A DNA stretch of 64,000 nucleotides from Dryocola clanedunensis (lineage in GTDB: Bacteria > Pseudomonadota > Gammaproteobacteria > Enterobacterales > Enterobacteriaceae), in assembly GCF_025215155.1 (NCBI RefSeq), contig NZ_JALHAM010000118.1. One strand, given 5' to 3'. The notes below the pieces were generated by a model. It had not been told where the DNA came from, searched no databases, and saw only the letters and a list, made by a program, of their open reading frames with translations. Of this stretch, positions 50,334-60,233 are shown piece by piece; position 1 is the first letter of the stretch, and the number at the start of each line of letters is the position of its first letter. Position numbers and translations under genes: made by a program.

Positions 50334-53219
50334 ATGCCTAAATGCAGCACCTGGTTTACACCGCTTTTCTTGTTCGTTGCTCTTTGGGCACCATTAAGTC
50401 AGGCAGACACGGGGTGGCACCCTATTCAGGAAACCATTCGCAAAAGCGATAAAGATAATCGCCAGTATCAGGCTATCCGTCTTGATAACGATATGACCGT
50501 TCTGCTGGTCTCAGACCCGCAGGCGGTGAAGTCCTTGTCTGCGCTGGTCGTCCCGGTCGGATCGCTCGAAGATCCCGATGCCCATCTTGGGCTGGCTCAC
50601 TATCTCGAGCACATGTCGCTGATGGGATCTAAGAAATACCCGCAACCTGACAGCCTGTCCGAATTCCTTAAAAAGCACGGTGGCAGCCATAACGCCAGCA
50701 CCGCGACTTACCGCACCGCCTATTATATGGAAGTCGAAAACGATGCTCTTATGGGCGCTGTTGATCGGCTTGCCGATGCTATTGCTGAACCTAATCTTGC
50801 CCCGGAATATGCGGACCGAGAACGAAATGCGGTCAACGCAGAGCTGACGCTGGCGCGCTCCCGCGACGGTATGCGCATGGCCCAGGTCAGTGCAGAAACG
50901 TTGAATCCGGCGCACCCGGGTTCTCGTTTTTCCGGCGGAAACCTGGAAACGCTGCGCGATAAACCAGGCAGCAAGCTGCTGGACTCGCTGATCGCCTTCC
51001 GTGACAGGTACTATTCGGCCAACCTGATGAAAGCCGTTATCTATAGCAACAAGCCAATACCTGAGCTTGCGAAGATTGCTGTGGAGACCTACGGACGCGT
51101 GCCGAACAAAAATATTGAAAAGCCGGTGATTACTACGCCTGTCGTGACTGATGCGCAAAAGGGCATCATCATTCACTACGTCCCGGCGCTGCCTCGCAAA
51201 GTTCTGCGCGTTGAATTCCGTATCGATAACAACAGCGATAAATTCCGCAGCAAAACCGATGAGCTGATTGGTTACCTGATTGGCAATCGTAGCGACAACA
51301 CGTTATCCGACTGGCTTCAGAAACAGGGGCTGGCAGACAGCATTCGTGCCGATTCCGATCCGCTGGTTAATGGTAACAGCGGTGTTTTCGCCATATCCGT
51401 CTCCCTGACCGATAAAGGCCTCGCCCATCGCGATGAAGTGGTTGCTGCCGTCTTCAGCTATCTGAACAACCTTCGTCAAAATGGCGTTGATAAGCGTTAC
51501 TTTGATGAGCTCGCCCACGTGCTGGATCTGGACTTCCGCTACCCGTCCATCACCCGTGATATGGACTACGTAGAGTGGCTGGCTGATACCATGCTGCGCG
51601 TGCCCGTCGAGCACACCCTGGATGCGGTCAACATTGCCGATCGGTACGATCCGGCGGCCATTAAAGCCCGCCTGGATATGATGACGCCGCAAAATGCCCG
51701 GGTCTGGTATATCAGCCCGAAAGAGCCGCATAACAAGATGGCCTATTTCGTTGAAGCCCCTTATCAGGTCGACAAAATCAGCAAGCAGACCTTCGCTGGC
51801 TGGCAGCAGAAGGCGGACGCCATTCATTTGACGCTGCCGGAACTGAATCCGTACATTCCTGATGACTTTACGTTGATCAAACAGGATAAAAGCTACGCGC
51901 ATCCTGAACTGTTGGTCAAAGAGGCCGGTCTGCGCGTGCTCTACATGCCAAGCAAGTACTTCGCTAACGAACCTAAAGCAGACGTGACTATGGTGCTTCG
52001 CAACCCGCAGGCGATGGACAGCGCGAAGAACCAGGTGCTCTTTGCCATTAACGACTATCTGGCTGGTATTGCTCTGGATGAGTTAAGCAACCAGGCGGCG
52101 ATAGGCGGTATCAGTTTCTCAACTAACGCTAACAGTGGCTTGATGGTGAACGCTAACGGCTATACCCAGCGTTTGCCGCAGCTGTTCGAAGCGCTGTTGA
52201 AAGGCTATTTCTCCTATACGCCTACTCAGGAGCAGCTCGATCAGGCGAAATCCTGGTACGCGCAGATGATGGATTCGGCGGAGAAAGGCAAAGCATATGA
52301 CCAGGCTATCATGCCGATTCAGATGGTCTCGCAGGTACCTTATTTCCAGCGAGACGAGCGCCGGGCCCTGCTGCCTTCGCTGACGCTGCAGGATGTCATC
52401 AATTACCGTGATGCACTGAAAACCAATGCCAAACCTGAGTTTATGGTGCTGGGCAATATGGCCCCGCAGCAGGCGAAAGATTTGGCACATCAGGTACAGA
52501 GCCAGCTCGGCACCAAAGGCAATGAATGGTGCCGCAATAAAGACGTGCTGGTGGACAAACAGACACTGGCGATGTTCGAAAAAGCAGGCAGCAGCACGGA
52601 TTCCGCCCTGGCCGCGGTCTATGTGCCGAAAGGCTATGACGAATTAGTCAGCACAGCGTACAGCACCATGCTTGGGCAAATCGTTCAGCCATGGTTCTAC
52701 AACCAGCTGCGCACGCAAGAGCAGCTTGGCTATGCCGTCTTTGCCTTCCCGATGTCCGTTGGCCGCCAGTGGGGTATCGGCTTCCTGCTGCAAAGCAGCG
52801 ATAAACAACCGGCCCAACTTTACGAGCGGTTCAAAGCATTTTACCCCACCGCGGAACAAAAGCTGCGCACGATGAGTGCGGAAGACTTCGCCCAGATCCA
52901 GCAGGGTGTGATTGGCGAAATCATGCAGGCGCCACAAACGCTGTCGCAGGAAGCCTCGCAGCTGAGCAAAGATTTCGACAGAGGAAACCTGGCGTTTGAT
53001 TCGCGTGCTAAAGTAGTCGCCGAAATCAAGAAGTTGACGCCTCAGAAGCTGGCCGATTTCTTCCATCAGGCGGTCATCGATCCTCAGGGTGCAGCGCTGC
53101 TTTCGCAGGTTTCTGGCAGCCAGAGTGGCAAGGCTGGCTATGCGGCACCAAAAGGATGGAAGACCTGGGAGGGCGTCAGCAATCTTCAGCAAACTCTGCC
53201 GCTAGTTGACGATAAATAA
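50334..53219 (+). CDS. ptrA: Protease III (pitrilysin)
   Basis: 961 residues (E. coli 962). A signal peptide ends LSQA before DTGW, giving periplasmic export. The inverted zinc motif HxxEH is His89-Tyr-Leu-Glu-His93 in HYLEHMSLMGSKK; the third ligand Glu is in the ERNAVNAELTLA segment. Four repeated M16 domains form a chamber that degrades small peptides such as insulin. It lies between recC and recB with 11 bp before recB, an oddity conserved in enterics. Confidence 0.97.
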   Translation: MPKCSTWFTPLFLFVALWAPLSQADTGWHPIQETIRKSDKDNRQYQAIRLDNDMTVLLVSDPQAVKSLSALVVPVGSLEDPDAHLGLAHYLEHMSLMGSKKYPQPDSLSEFLKKHGGSHNASTATYRTAYYMEVENDALMGAVDRLADAIAEPNLAPEYADRERNAVNAELTLARSRDGMRMAQVSAETLNPAHPGSRFSGGNLETLRDKPGSKLLDSLIAFRDRYYSANLMKAVIYSNKPIPELAKIAVETYGRVPNKNIEKPVITTPVVTDAQKGIIIHYVPALPRKVLRVEFRIDNNSDKFRSKTDELIGYLIGNRSDNTLSDWLQKQGLADSIRADSDPLVNGNSGVFAISVSLTDKGLAHRDEVVAAVFSYLNNLRQNGVDKRYFDELAHVLDLDFRYPSITRDMDYVEWLADTMLRVPVEHTLDAVNIADRYDPAAIKARLDMMTPQNARVWYISPKEPHNKMAYFVEAPYQVDKISKQTFAGWQQKADAIHLTLPELNPYIPDDFTLIKQDKSYAHPELLVKEAGLRVLYMPSKYFANEPKADVTMVLRNPQAMDSAKNQVLFAINDYLAGIALDELSNQAAIGGISFSTNANSGLMVNANGYTQRLPQLFEALLKGYFSYTPTQEQLDQAKSWYAQMMDSAEKGKAYDQAIMPIQMVSQVPYFQRDERRALLPSLTLQDVINYRDALKTNAKPEFMVLGNMAPQQAKDLAHQVQSQLGTKGNEWCRNKDVLVDKQTLAMFEKAGSSTDSALAAVYVPKGYDELVSTAYSTMLGQIVQPWFYNQLRTQEQLGYAVFAFPMSVGRQWGIGFLLQSSDKQPAQLYERFKAFYPTAEQKLRTMSAEDFAQIQQGVIGEIMQAPQTLSQEASQLSKDFDRGNLAFDSRAKVVAEIKKLTPQKLADFFHQAVIDPQGAALLSQVSGSQSGKAGYAAPKGWKTWEGVSNLQQTLPLVDDK

Positions 53220-53230
53220 AGTGAGAAATA

Positions 53231-56200
53231 ATGACCGGAACCGCACAGTCCCTTGATCCTCTTAGCTTGCCTCTGACGGGCGAGCGACTGATTGAAGCTT
53301 CTGCCGGAACCGGAAAAACATTCACCATTGCCGCACTCTATCTGCGGCTGCTGCTCGGACTCGGGGGGGAGGCTGCTTTCCCCCGCCCACTCGGGGTTGA
53401 AGAGCTGCTAGTGGTGACCTTTACCGAAGCGGCCACGGAAGAGTTACGTGGCCGTATTCGCGCCAATATTCATGAGCTGTGTATCGCCTGTGTACGCAAC
53501 CGAACCGATAATCCCCTGTTCAAACGTCTGTTAGAACAAATTCCTGACCTTCAGCAAGCCGCGCAGCTCCTGCGTCTTGCTGAACAGCAGATGGACGAAG
53601 CCGCTATCTTTACCATCCACGGCTTCTGCCAGCGGATGCTTAGCCTGAACGCTTTTGAATCCGGCATGCTGTTTGAACAGCGGCTCATCGAAGACGAATC
53701 CTTGCTTCGCCGCCATGCCTGTGCGGATTTCTGGCGTCGCCATTGCTATCCGCTCCCGAAGCCAGTGGCACAGGCGATGAGCGAGCAGTGGGCTGGCCCG
53801 GAAGAGCTGCTGCGGGACATCAACAGCTGGTTGCAGGGCGAGCAGCCCTCCTTAAAGCAGGCACCGCCAGCAGATGAAACGCTGATTGCCCGCCACGAGA
53901 AGATCGTGGCCGCGATTGATAGTGTGAAAATGAACTGGCAGGCGGCGGCAGAAGACATCGCGTCAGCTATTGAGCAATCGGGAGTAGACCGCCGCAGCTA
54001 CAGCAGTAAAAACCTGCCCAACTGGCTAAATATTGTTGCCGCGTGGGCGCAAACGCCCACTACCGGCTACCAGCTGCCGGATGCGCTAGGGCGCTTTTCA
54101 CAGGGTGTTCTGGAAGAGAAAACCAAAAAAGGTGAAGTGCCGCGCCATCCTGTATTCAGCGAAATCGCCGCTCTGCTGGCAGAACCGTTGACGCTGCGCG
54201 ACCTGGTTATAGCCCGTGCGATGGCTGAAATCCGCTTCATTGTGCAGCAGGAAAAGCGCCGACGTGGTGAATTAGGCTTTGACGATATGCTCAGCCGTCT
54301 CGATGAGGCGTTGCACCAGCCTGGCGGCGATGCCCTTGCAGAGGCGATTCGCACGCGCTTCCCGGCGGCGATGATCGATGAGTTTCAGGATACCGACCCC
54401 CAGCAGTACAGAATTTTCCGGCGGCTGTATATCCGCCAGCCGGGCACCGCGCTGTTATTAATCGGCGATCCTAAACAGGCCATTTACGCATTCCGCGGCG
54501 CAGATATTTTCACCTACATGAAAGCGCGCCATGAAGTGAGCGAACACTACACTCTGGACACTAACTGGCGCTCGTCCCCTGCGATGATCGCGGGCGTGAA
54601 TACGCTCTTTGAACAGGTTGAAAACCCTTTTTTGTTCCGGCAAATACCCTTCTTATCGGTAAAGGCAGCCCCGAAAAACAGCGGCCTGCGTTTTACGGTT
54701 AAAGGGCAGACCCAGGCGGCAATGTCACTCTGGCTCCAGGCGGGTGAAGGTTGTGGGGTAAGTGACTACCAACAAACCATGGCGATGCAGTGCGCGCAGC
54801 AAATTCGCGACTGGCTTGCCGCCGGCCTGCGGGGCGATGCTTTGCTCTGGCAAGGGGAGGTCTCCCGGCCGGTGCAGGCATCTGACATCACTATTCTGGT
54901 GCGTAGCCGCGGTGAAGCTTCGGTAGTGCGTGACGCTTTGGGTGGTCTGAATATTCCTTCCGTTTATCTCTCCAATCGTGATTCTGTTTTTGCCACGCCA
55001 GAGGCGCGCGAGCTGTTGTGGATACTACAGGCGGTGCTGGCTCCTGAAATAGAGTCAGCTTTGCGCAGCGCGGTAGCGACAAGCGTGCTGGGGCTGGATG
55101 CAAGGCGTATTGAAGCGCTAAATGGCGACGAAGAAGCCTGGGACAGGCTGGTAGAGGAGTTTTCGGGGTATCGGCAAACCTGGCTGCGTCGGGGAGTGAT
55201 GCCGATGCTGCGCGCTTTGATGTCGGCGCGACAAATAGCAGAGAACCTGCTGGCCACGCCGGGCGGCGAGAGACGATTGACCGATATCCTGCATATCAGT
55301 GAACTGTTGCAGGAAGCGGCAGCCAAAACCGACAGCGAACATGCTTTAGTTCGCTGGCTTGCTCAGCAGGTTGCTGAACCGGACAACAATGCGGCGAGCC
55401 AACAGCTGCGGCTGGAAAGCGACAAGCACCTCGTGCAGGTTGTGACCATTCACAAATCAAAAGGGCTGGAATACCCCCTGGTCTGGCTGCCGTTTATCGC
55501 CAACTTCCGCCCCCAGAGCAACGGCCTGTATCACGACCGTACGACCTTTACCTCGCTGCTCGATTTAAGCAATGACGAAGAGAGCCTCAGCCTGGCCGAG
55601 GAAGAGCGCCTGGCCGAGGACTTGCGCCTGCTGTACGTGGCGCTGACGCGCTCCGTCTGGCACTGTAGCCTGGGCGTTGCGCCGCTGTTTCGGGGAACAC
55701 GTGCGAAAAAAGGCGCGAGCGATCTGCACATGGGGGCGCTGGGCTACCTGCTGCAAAAAGGCGAAGCGCAGGATGCCGCGGGATTGCAGGCATGTCTGGA
55801 ACAGCTTGCCTGCGAGGCCATTAGCGTGAATTCGTTATTGCCGGTAGATGCACAGCCCTGGCAGCCAGCGACGCCGGAACAACCAGAACTGAGCGCGCGC
55901 ACCATGCACAGGCGAGTTTCTGATTCATGGCGGGTAACCAGCTATTCAGGATTGCAGCAGCACGGACAGAGCCAGGCGCTGGATCTCGTTCCCCGTCTTG
56001 ATGTCGATGGTGCGGGTGTTGAACAAGAAGAAAGTGAGCCATCACTTACCCCGCACGCATTCCCGCGGGGTGCGGCCCCCGGTACATTTCTGCACAGCCT
56101 GTTTGAGGGCATCGATTTTACCCAACCGCTGGATGATGAGTGGATAGCTCAGCAGCTAACGTTGCAGGGGTTCGGCGAGCAATGGCAGCCGGTTCTCAGT

Positions 56201-56773
56201 GAATGGTTAGCGCAGGTATTAGAAGCACCGCTTAATGATACCGGCGTGTCGCTTAATAAGCTTGCGGCCAATGAAAAGCAGGTTGAGCTTGAGTTTTATC
56301 TGCCCATTGAAACGGATCTACAGGCGGAGCAGTTGGATAAACTGATTCGCCATTATGATCCTCTCTCGGCAGGCTGTCCTTCGCTCAATTTCCGTCAGGT
56401 TCGCGGCATGCTTAAAGGCTTTATCGATTTGGTGTTCCGCTGGCAGGGTCGCTATTACCTGCTGGATTACAAATCTAACTGGCTGGGAGAAGACAGCCGG
56501 GCCTACACGCAGGAGGCAATGGCCGGAGCGATGCAGTCCCATCGTTATGACCTGCAATATCAACTTTATACGCTGGCGCTACACCGTTATCTGCGGCACC
56601 GCATTCGTGGCTATGACTACGAGCAGCATTTCGGCGGGGTGATTTATCTGTTCCTGCGGGGCGTAGAGGGCAACGGTTCCTCCCAGGGCATCTTCTCAAC
56701 CCGCCCTGACGCGGAGCTAATGTCCAAAATGGATGCTTTGTTTGCTGGTAGCAAGGAAGAGGTAACGCCATGA
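53231..56773 (+). CDS. recB: Exodeoxyribonuclease V subunit beta, RecB
   Basis: 1180 residues (E. coli 1180). It is a UvrD-type 3'-5' helicase with Walker A in EASAGTGKTFTIAAL, motif II MIDEFQDTDPQQY, motif IV LDTNWRSSPAM and motif VI in LLYVALTRSVWH. The C-terminal nuclease domain has YYLLDYKSNWLG with its Asp and Lys catalytic residues, and it loads RecA after Chi. Its stop overlaps the recD start by 4 bp. Confidence 0.98.
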   Translation: MTGTAQSLDPLSLPLTGERLIEASAGTGKTFTIAALYLRLLLGLGGEAAFPRPLGVEELLVVTFTEAATEELRGRIRANIHELCIACVRNRTDNPLFKRLLEQIPDLQQAAQLLRLAEQQMDEAAIFTIHGFCQRMLSLNAFESGMLFEQRLIEDESLLRRHACADFWRRHCYPLPKPVAQAMSEQWAGPEELLRDINSWLQGEQPSLKQAPPADETLIARHEKIVAAIDSVKMNWQAAAEDIASAIEQSGVDRRSYSSKNLPNWLNIVAAWAQTPTTGYQLPDALGRFSQGVLEEKTKKGEVPRHPVFSEIAALLAEPLTLRDLVIARAMAEIRFIVQQEKRRRGELGFDDMLSRLDEALHQPGGDALAEAIRTRFPAAMIDEFQDTDPQQYRIFRRLYIRQPGTALLLIGDPKQAIYAFRGADIFTYMKARHEVSEHYTLDTNWRSSPAMIAGVNTLFEQVENPFLFRQIPFLSVKAAPKNSGLRFTVKGQTQAAMSLWLQAGEGCGVSDYQQTMAMQCAQQIRDWLAAGLRGDALLWQGEVSRPVQASDITILVRSRGEASVVRDALGGLNIPSVYLSNRDSVFATPEARELLWILQAVLAPEIESALRSAVATSVLGLDARRIEALNGDEEAWDRLVEEFSGYRQTWLRRGVMPMLRALMSARQIAENLLATPGGERRLTDILHISELLQEAAAKTDSEHALVRWLAQQVAEPDNNAASQQLRLESDKHLVQVVTIHKSKGLEYPLVWLPFIANFRPQSNGLYHDRTTFTSLLDLSNDEESLSLAEEERLAEDLRLLYVALTRSVWHCSLGVAPLFRGTRAKKGASDLHMGALGYLLQKGEAQDAAGLQACLEQLACEAISVNSLLPVDAQPWQPATPEQPELSARTMHRRVSDSWRVTSYSGLQQHGQSQALDLVPRLDVDGAGVEQEESEPSLTPHAFPRGAAPGTFLHSLFEGIDFTQPLDDEWIAQQLTLQGFGEQWQPVLSEWLAQVLEAPLNDTGVSLNKLAANEKQVELEFYLPIETDLQAEQLDKLIRHYDPLSAGCPSLNFRQVRGMLKGFIDLVFRWQGRYYLLDYKSNWLGEDSRAYTQEAMAGAMQSHRYDLQYQLYTLALHRYLRHRIRGYDYEQHFGGVIYLFLRGVEGNGSSQGIFSTRPDAELMSKMDALFAGSKEEVTP

Positions 56774-58602
56774 AAATGTCAGCGCTGCTGCAACAGGCCG
56801 TAGGCCAGAAGCTATTCCGTGCGCTGGATGCTCAGTTTGCGATGATGCTTGCCAGCGACGAGCAGCCGGGCGTCATGCTGGCCGCAGCGCTGGTCAGCCA
56901 CGATTCTGGAGAAGGGCATGTCTGTCTGCCACTCAGCCGCCTGAGTCCGGAATATTGTTTCGCAGGGCGGCAGCCGGAGCTGGCGGAGCAGCTATTTGCT
57001 GTCGCGGGTACGGCAGACTGGGTGTCGACGCTGCTGGCTTCACCCGCTGTCAGTGATAATGACGAGCCCACACCGCTGAAACTCATTGGTGACAGACTCT
57101 ATCTTAACCGCATGTGGGGCAACGAGCAGTCGGTCGCGCGGTTCTTTGGCGCGCAGAATTGTGTAATGCCCATTGATGAACAGCGGCTGGCGGATGTGCT
57201 CAACCAGCTCTTTGACGCTGCGGCAGATACGGACTGGCAAAAAGTTGCGGCGGCCGTTGCGCTGACCAGAAGAATTTCGGTGATTTCCGGCGGGCCGGGG
57301 ACGGGGAAGACGACCACGGTTGCAAAACTGCTTGCCGCTCTGGTTCAGCTTTCAGCCGAAACTCCATTACGTATTCAGCTGGCGGCACCCACCGGTAAAG
57401 CCGCCGCACGTTTAACGGAGTCGCTGGGTTCGGCACTGCGCCGCTTGCCGCTTACCGACAAACAAAAAGCGGCGTTGCCGGATGATGCCTGCACGCTGCA
57501 CCGCCTGCTGGGCGCGCAGCCGAACAGCCAGCGTTTACGTTATCACTCAGGAAATCCGCTTCATCTTGACGTGCTGGTGGTGGATGAAGCCTCAATGGTC
57601 GATCTGCCGATGATGGCGAAGATCATTGATGCTCTGCCCGCCCATGCCCGCGTCATCTTCCTGGGGGATCGTGATCAACTGGCGTCAGTCGAAGCCGGGG
57701 CGGTGCTTGGGGATATCTGCCATTACGTTAATTTGGGCTATTCATCGGGCCGGGCGCAGGAGCTAAGTCGGATTACCGGGTATTCGCTTCCGCCAGGTGA
57801 GAGCGAGCATGCCAGCACTTTGCGCGATGGTTTGTGCATTCTGCAAAAGAGCTATCGTTTCGACAGCCAGTCCGGCATTGGTCAGCTGGCGTTTGCGGTG
57901 AACGCCAGCGATGCCCGCAGGGCGCAGTCGACGTTTACTCTCGGCTTTAGCGATATCGCCAAACGTCCGCTGCGTGAAAGCGAGGACTATGCGCTGATGA
58001 TGGCTGACGCGGTGGAAGGCTATCGCAATTATCTCGATCTCATCAGGCAGCACGCGGCACCGGAACAAATTCTGCAAGCCTTTGGCGAGTATCAGCTGCT
58101 GTGTGCGCTGCGGGAAGGGCCATTTGGCGTGAGCGGTTTGAACGAGCGTATCGAACAGGCATTGATTCAAAAACGCCTTATTACGCGTCCTGCGCCTGCC
58201 ATATCGCGCTGGTACAACGGACGCCCGATCATGATCTCCCGTAATGACAGCACGCTCGGCTTGTTTAATGGCGACATTGGTATTGCGCTGGAAAGAGAAG
58301 GGGGGATGCGCGTCTGGTTTGCCATGCCCGATGGCAGCGTTAAGTCAGTGCAGCCCAGCCGTCTGCCGGGACATGATACGGCATTTGCCATGACGGTACA
58401 TAAATCTCAGGGATCGGAGTTTGATCATACGGCGCTGGTATTGCCAAACCAGTTCACACCGGTTGTCACGCGGGAACTGGTTTATACCGCCATTACCCGT
58501 GCGCGTAAGCGCCTGTCCCTGTATACGGATGATAAGATCTTTGAAAAGGCAATTTTAACGCGGACGGAAAGGCGCAGCGGATTGATCGAGATCTTTGAGT
58601 AA
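56770..58602 (+). CDS. recD: Exodeoxyribonuclease V subunit alpha, RecD
   Basis: 610 residues (E. coli 608). SF1B 5'-3' helicase with Walker A SGGPGTGKTTTVAKLL, Walker B LVVDEASMVDLPM, motif GDRDQLASVEAGAVL and the C-terminal VHKSQGSEFDH and YTAITRARKRLSLY. It drives the faster strand of RecBCD until Chi. The ATGA overlap with recB implies translational coupling. Confidence 0.97.
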   Translation: MKMSALLQQAVGQKLFRALDAQFAMMLASDEQPGVMLAAALVSHDSGEGHVCLPLSRLSPEYCFAGRQPELAEQLFAVAGTADWVSTLLASPAVSDNDEPTPLKLIGDRLYLNRMWGNEQSVARFFGAQNCVMPIDEQRLADVLNQLFDAAADTDWQKVAAAVALTRRISVISGGPGTGKTTTVAKLLAALVQLSAETPLRIQLAAPTGKAAARLTESLGSALRRLPLTDKQKAALPDDACTLHRLLGAQPNSQRLRYHSGNPLHLDVLVVDEASMVDLPMMAKIIDALPAHARVIFLGDRDQLASVEAGAVLGDICHYVNLGYSSGRAQELSRITGYSLPPGESEHASTLRDGLCILQKSYRFDSQSGIGQLAFAVNASDARRAQSTFTLGFSDIAKRPLRESEDYALMMADAVEGYRNYLDLIRQHAAPEQILQAFGEYQLLCALREGPFGVSGLNERIEQALIQKRLITRPAPAISRWYNGRPIMISRNDSTLGLFNGDIGIALEREGGMRVWFAMPDGSVKSVQPSRLPGHDTAFAMTVHKSQGSEFDHTALVLPNQFTPVVTRELVYTAITRARKRLSLYTDDKIFEKAILTRTERRSGLIEIFE

Positions 58603-58605
58603 CCA

Positions 58606-58632
58606 GGTGGATGACACTGACGCTCATCCACC
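58606..58632. repeat. Palindrome between convergent recD and argA
   Basis: GGTGGATGA and TCATCCACC are perfect 9-bp arms around a 9-nt loop. The same GGTGGAT/ATCCACC arms occur in the lysR-lysA gap. No T run is present. Confidence 0.65.
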
Positions 58633-58667
58633 CGTTACGAGACTAAGCGGGCGTCATCCGAAAGGTT

Positions 58668-59999
58668 TTAGGCCAGATCCGCCATCAAAATCTTCGAACG
58701 ACGCTGGTAGTTGTACATCTCTTTCTTGCTCTCCGGCAGCAGATCCACGTCCACAGGCGTAAAGCCGCGCTCCTGGAACCAGTGAATGCTGCGGGTGGTG
58801 AGCACGAACAGTTTGCTCAGCCCCATCTGCCTCGCCTGGGTTGCAATACGTTGCAGCAACACTTCTCCGCGTGACGAACTGCGGTAGTCAGGATGCACCG
58901 CCACACAGGCCATTTCACCAATGCCTTCTTCCTGGAACGGATAGAGGGCCGCACAGGCGATGGTCAGGTTATCCCGCTGGATGATGGTGAACTTATCAAT
59001 TTCCATTTCCAGCTGCTCGCGGGAGCGGCGCACCAGAATGCCCTGCTGTTCCAGCGGTCGAATTAATTCCAGAATACCGCCAATGTCGTTGATGGTGGCG
59101 CGGCGGATTTGCTCTGCGCTTTCCATCACAATTTGCGTGCCTATCCCGTCGCGGGAGAACAGTTCCTGAAGCAGGGCGCCATCTTCCTGATAGCTAATCA
59201 GGTGGCTACGCCGCACGCCGCTGCGGCAGGCTTTTACCGCCCCGCGCAGGAAGCGTACGGTGCCGGAATGATAATCTCCGGCACTTTCCAGCTCTTCAAT
59301 GCGCTGTTGCGCATCGTTCGGGAAAAGCTCGGAAATGATATTCCCCAGATCGTCAATCACACCCTGCGAAGAGCAAAAGCCAATCATCTTCTCGGCTTTC
59401 AGCTTCACCGCAAGCTGGGTGGCGACCTCTTCTGAAGTCAGGTTAAAGCTCTCCCCGGTGACTGAAACGGCTACAGGCCCTAACAGCACAATGGCTCCGT
59501 TATCCAGCTGCCGGTGAATGGCTTCTTCGTCGATACGGCGAATACGCCCGCTGTGGCAGTAATCTATGCCGTCATCCACGCCCAGCGGCTGGGCAATGAT
59601 AAAGTTGCCGCTGACCACGTTGATGTGTGCCCCCTGCAAAGGCGTATTTCCGAGGCTCATCGAGAGCCGCGCGGTAATATCCAGCTGCAGCAGACCCGCC
59701 GCCTGTTTAACCAGCTCCAGGGTTTTGGCATCCGTGACGCGGGTGTATTTATGGTAAATCGGCTCATGATTGTGGGTTGCCAGATTGGCATCGATTTGCG
59801 GGCGCGCGCCATAGACGACCACCAGGCGAATACCCAGACTGTGCAGCAGGCCAATATCATTGACGATACTGGAGAAGTTCTCATGCTCGATGGCTTCGCC
59901 GCCCAGCATGATGACAAACGTTTTTCCCCGATGGGCATTTATATAGGGAACAGAATGGCGGAATCCCTGTACCAGTTCGGTTCTGCGCTCCTTCACCAC
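58668..59999 (-). CDS. argA: N-acetylglutamate synthase
   Basis: 443 residues, the E. coli length, from the first of two adjacent GTG codons, as in E. coli (MVKERRTEL). An N-terminal amino-acid-kinase domain (about 1-280, FVIMLGGEAIEHENF) binds arginine for feedback inhibition. The C-terminal GNAT domain (about 295-443) carries ACVAVHPDYRSSSRGEVLLQRI, the acetyl-CoA loop. It commits glutamate to arginine synthesis. Tandem ArgR boxes lie immediately upstream. Confidence 0.97.
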   Translation of the reverse strand: MVKERRTELVQGFRHSVPYINAHRGKTFVIMLGGEAIEHENFSSIVNDIGLLHSLGIRLVVVYGARPQIDANLATHNHEPIYHKYTRVTDAKTLELVKQAAGLLQLDITARLSMSLGNTPLQGAHINVVSGNFIIAQPLGVDDGIDYCHSGRIRRIDEEAIHRQLDNGAIVLLGPVAVSVTGESFNLTSEEVATQLAVKLKAEKMIGFCSSQGVIDDLGNIISELFPNDAQQRIEELESAGDYHSGTVRFLRGAVKACRSGVRRSHLISYQEDGALLQELFSRDGIGTQIVMESAEQIRRATINDIGGILELIRPLEQQGILVRRSREQLEMEIDKFTIIQRDNLTIACAALYPFQEEGIGEMACVAVHPDYRSSSRGEVLLQRIATQARQMGLSKLFVLTTRSIHWFQERGFTPVDVDLLPESKKEMYNYQRRSKILMADLA

Positions 60000-60010
60000 G
60001 GCAAACCCTC

Positions 60011-60049
60011 ATTGCATGATTATTCGTTATTTTTGTATTTTTATTCTTT
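60011..60049 (-). promoter_or_regulatory. Tandem ARG boxes of argA
   Basis: Two 18-bp boxes (60011-60028 and 60032-60049) are separated by the diagnostic 3 bp. On the minus strand each keeps the GAATAAAAAT or GAATAATCAT core of the ArgR consensus, with two mismatches in the conserved positions, closely resembling the E. coli argA operator. Confidence 0.85.
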
Positions 60050-60233
60050 TATTGCCCGGCGTGCAAGCAGCAATTTTGCCAAAGTGAATATTTTTTCTTT
60101 ACGTGACATTCCCATACGTTTCGCAATGTTTACGGATTTTAGGATGACAGTAAGGGCGTGATTCGCTAAAGTTTTCGCCTAAAAATTAGAATTCATGATT
60201 TGTGATTGTTTAAAGTAGTCGTTCAGGAGATTC

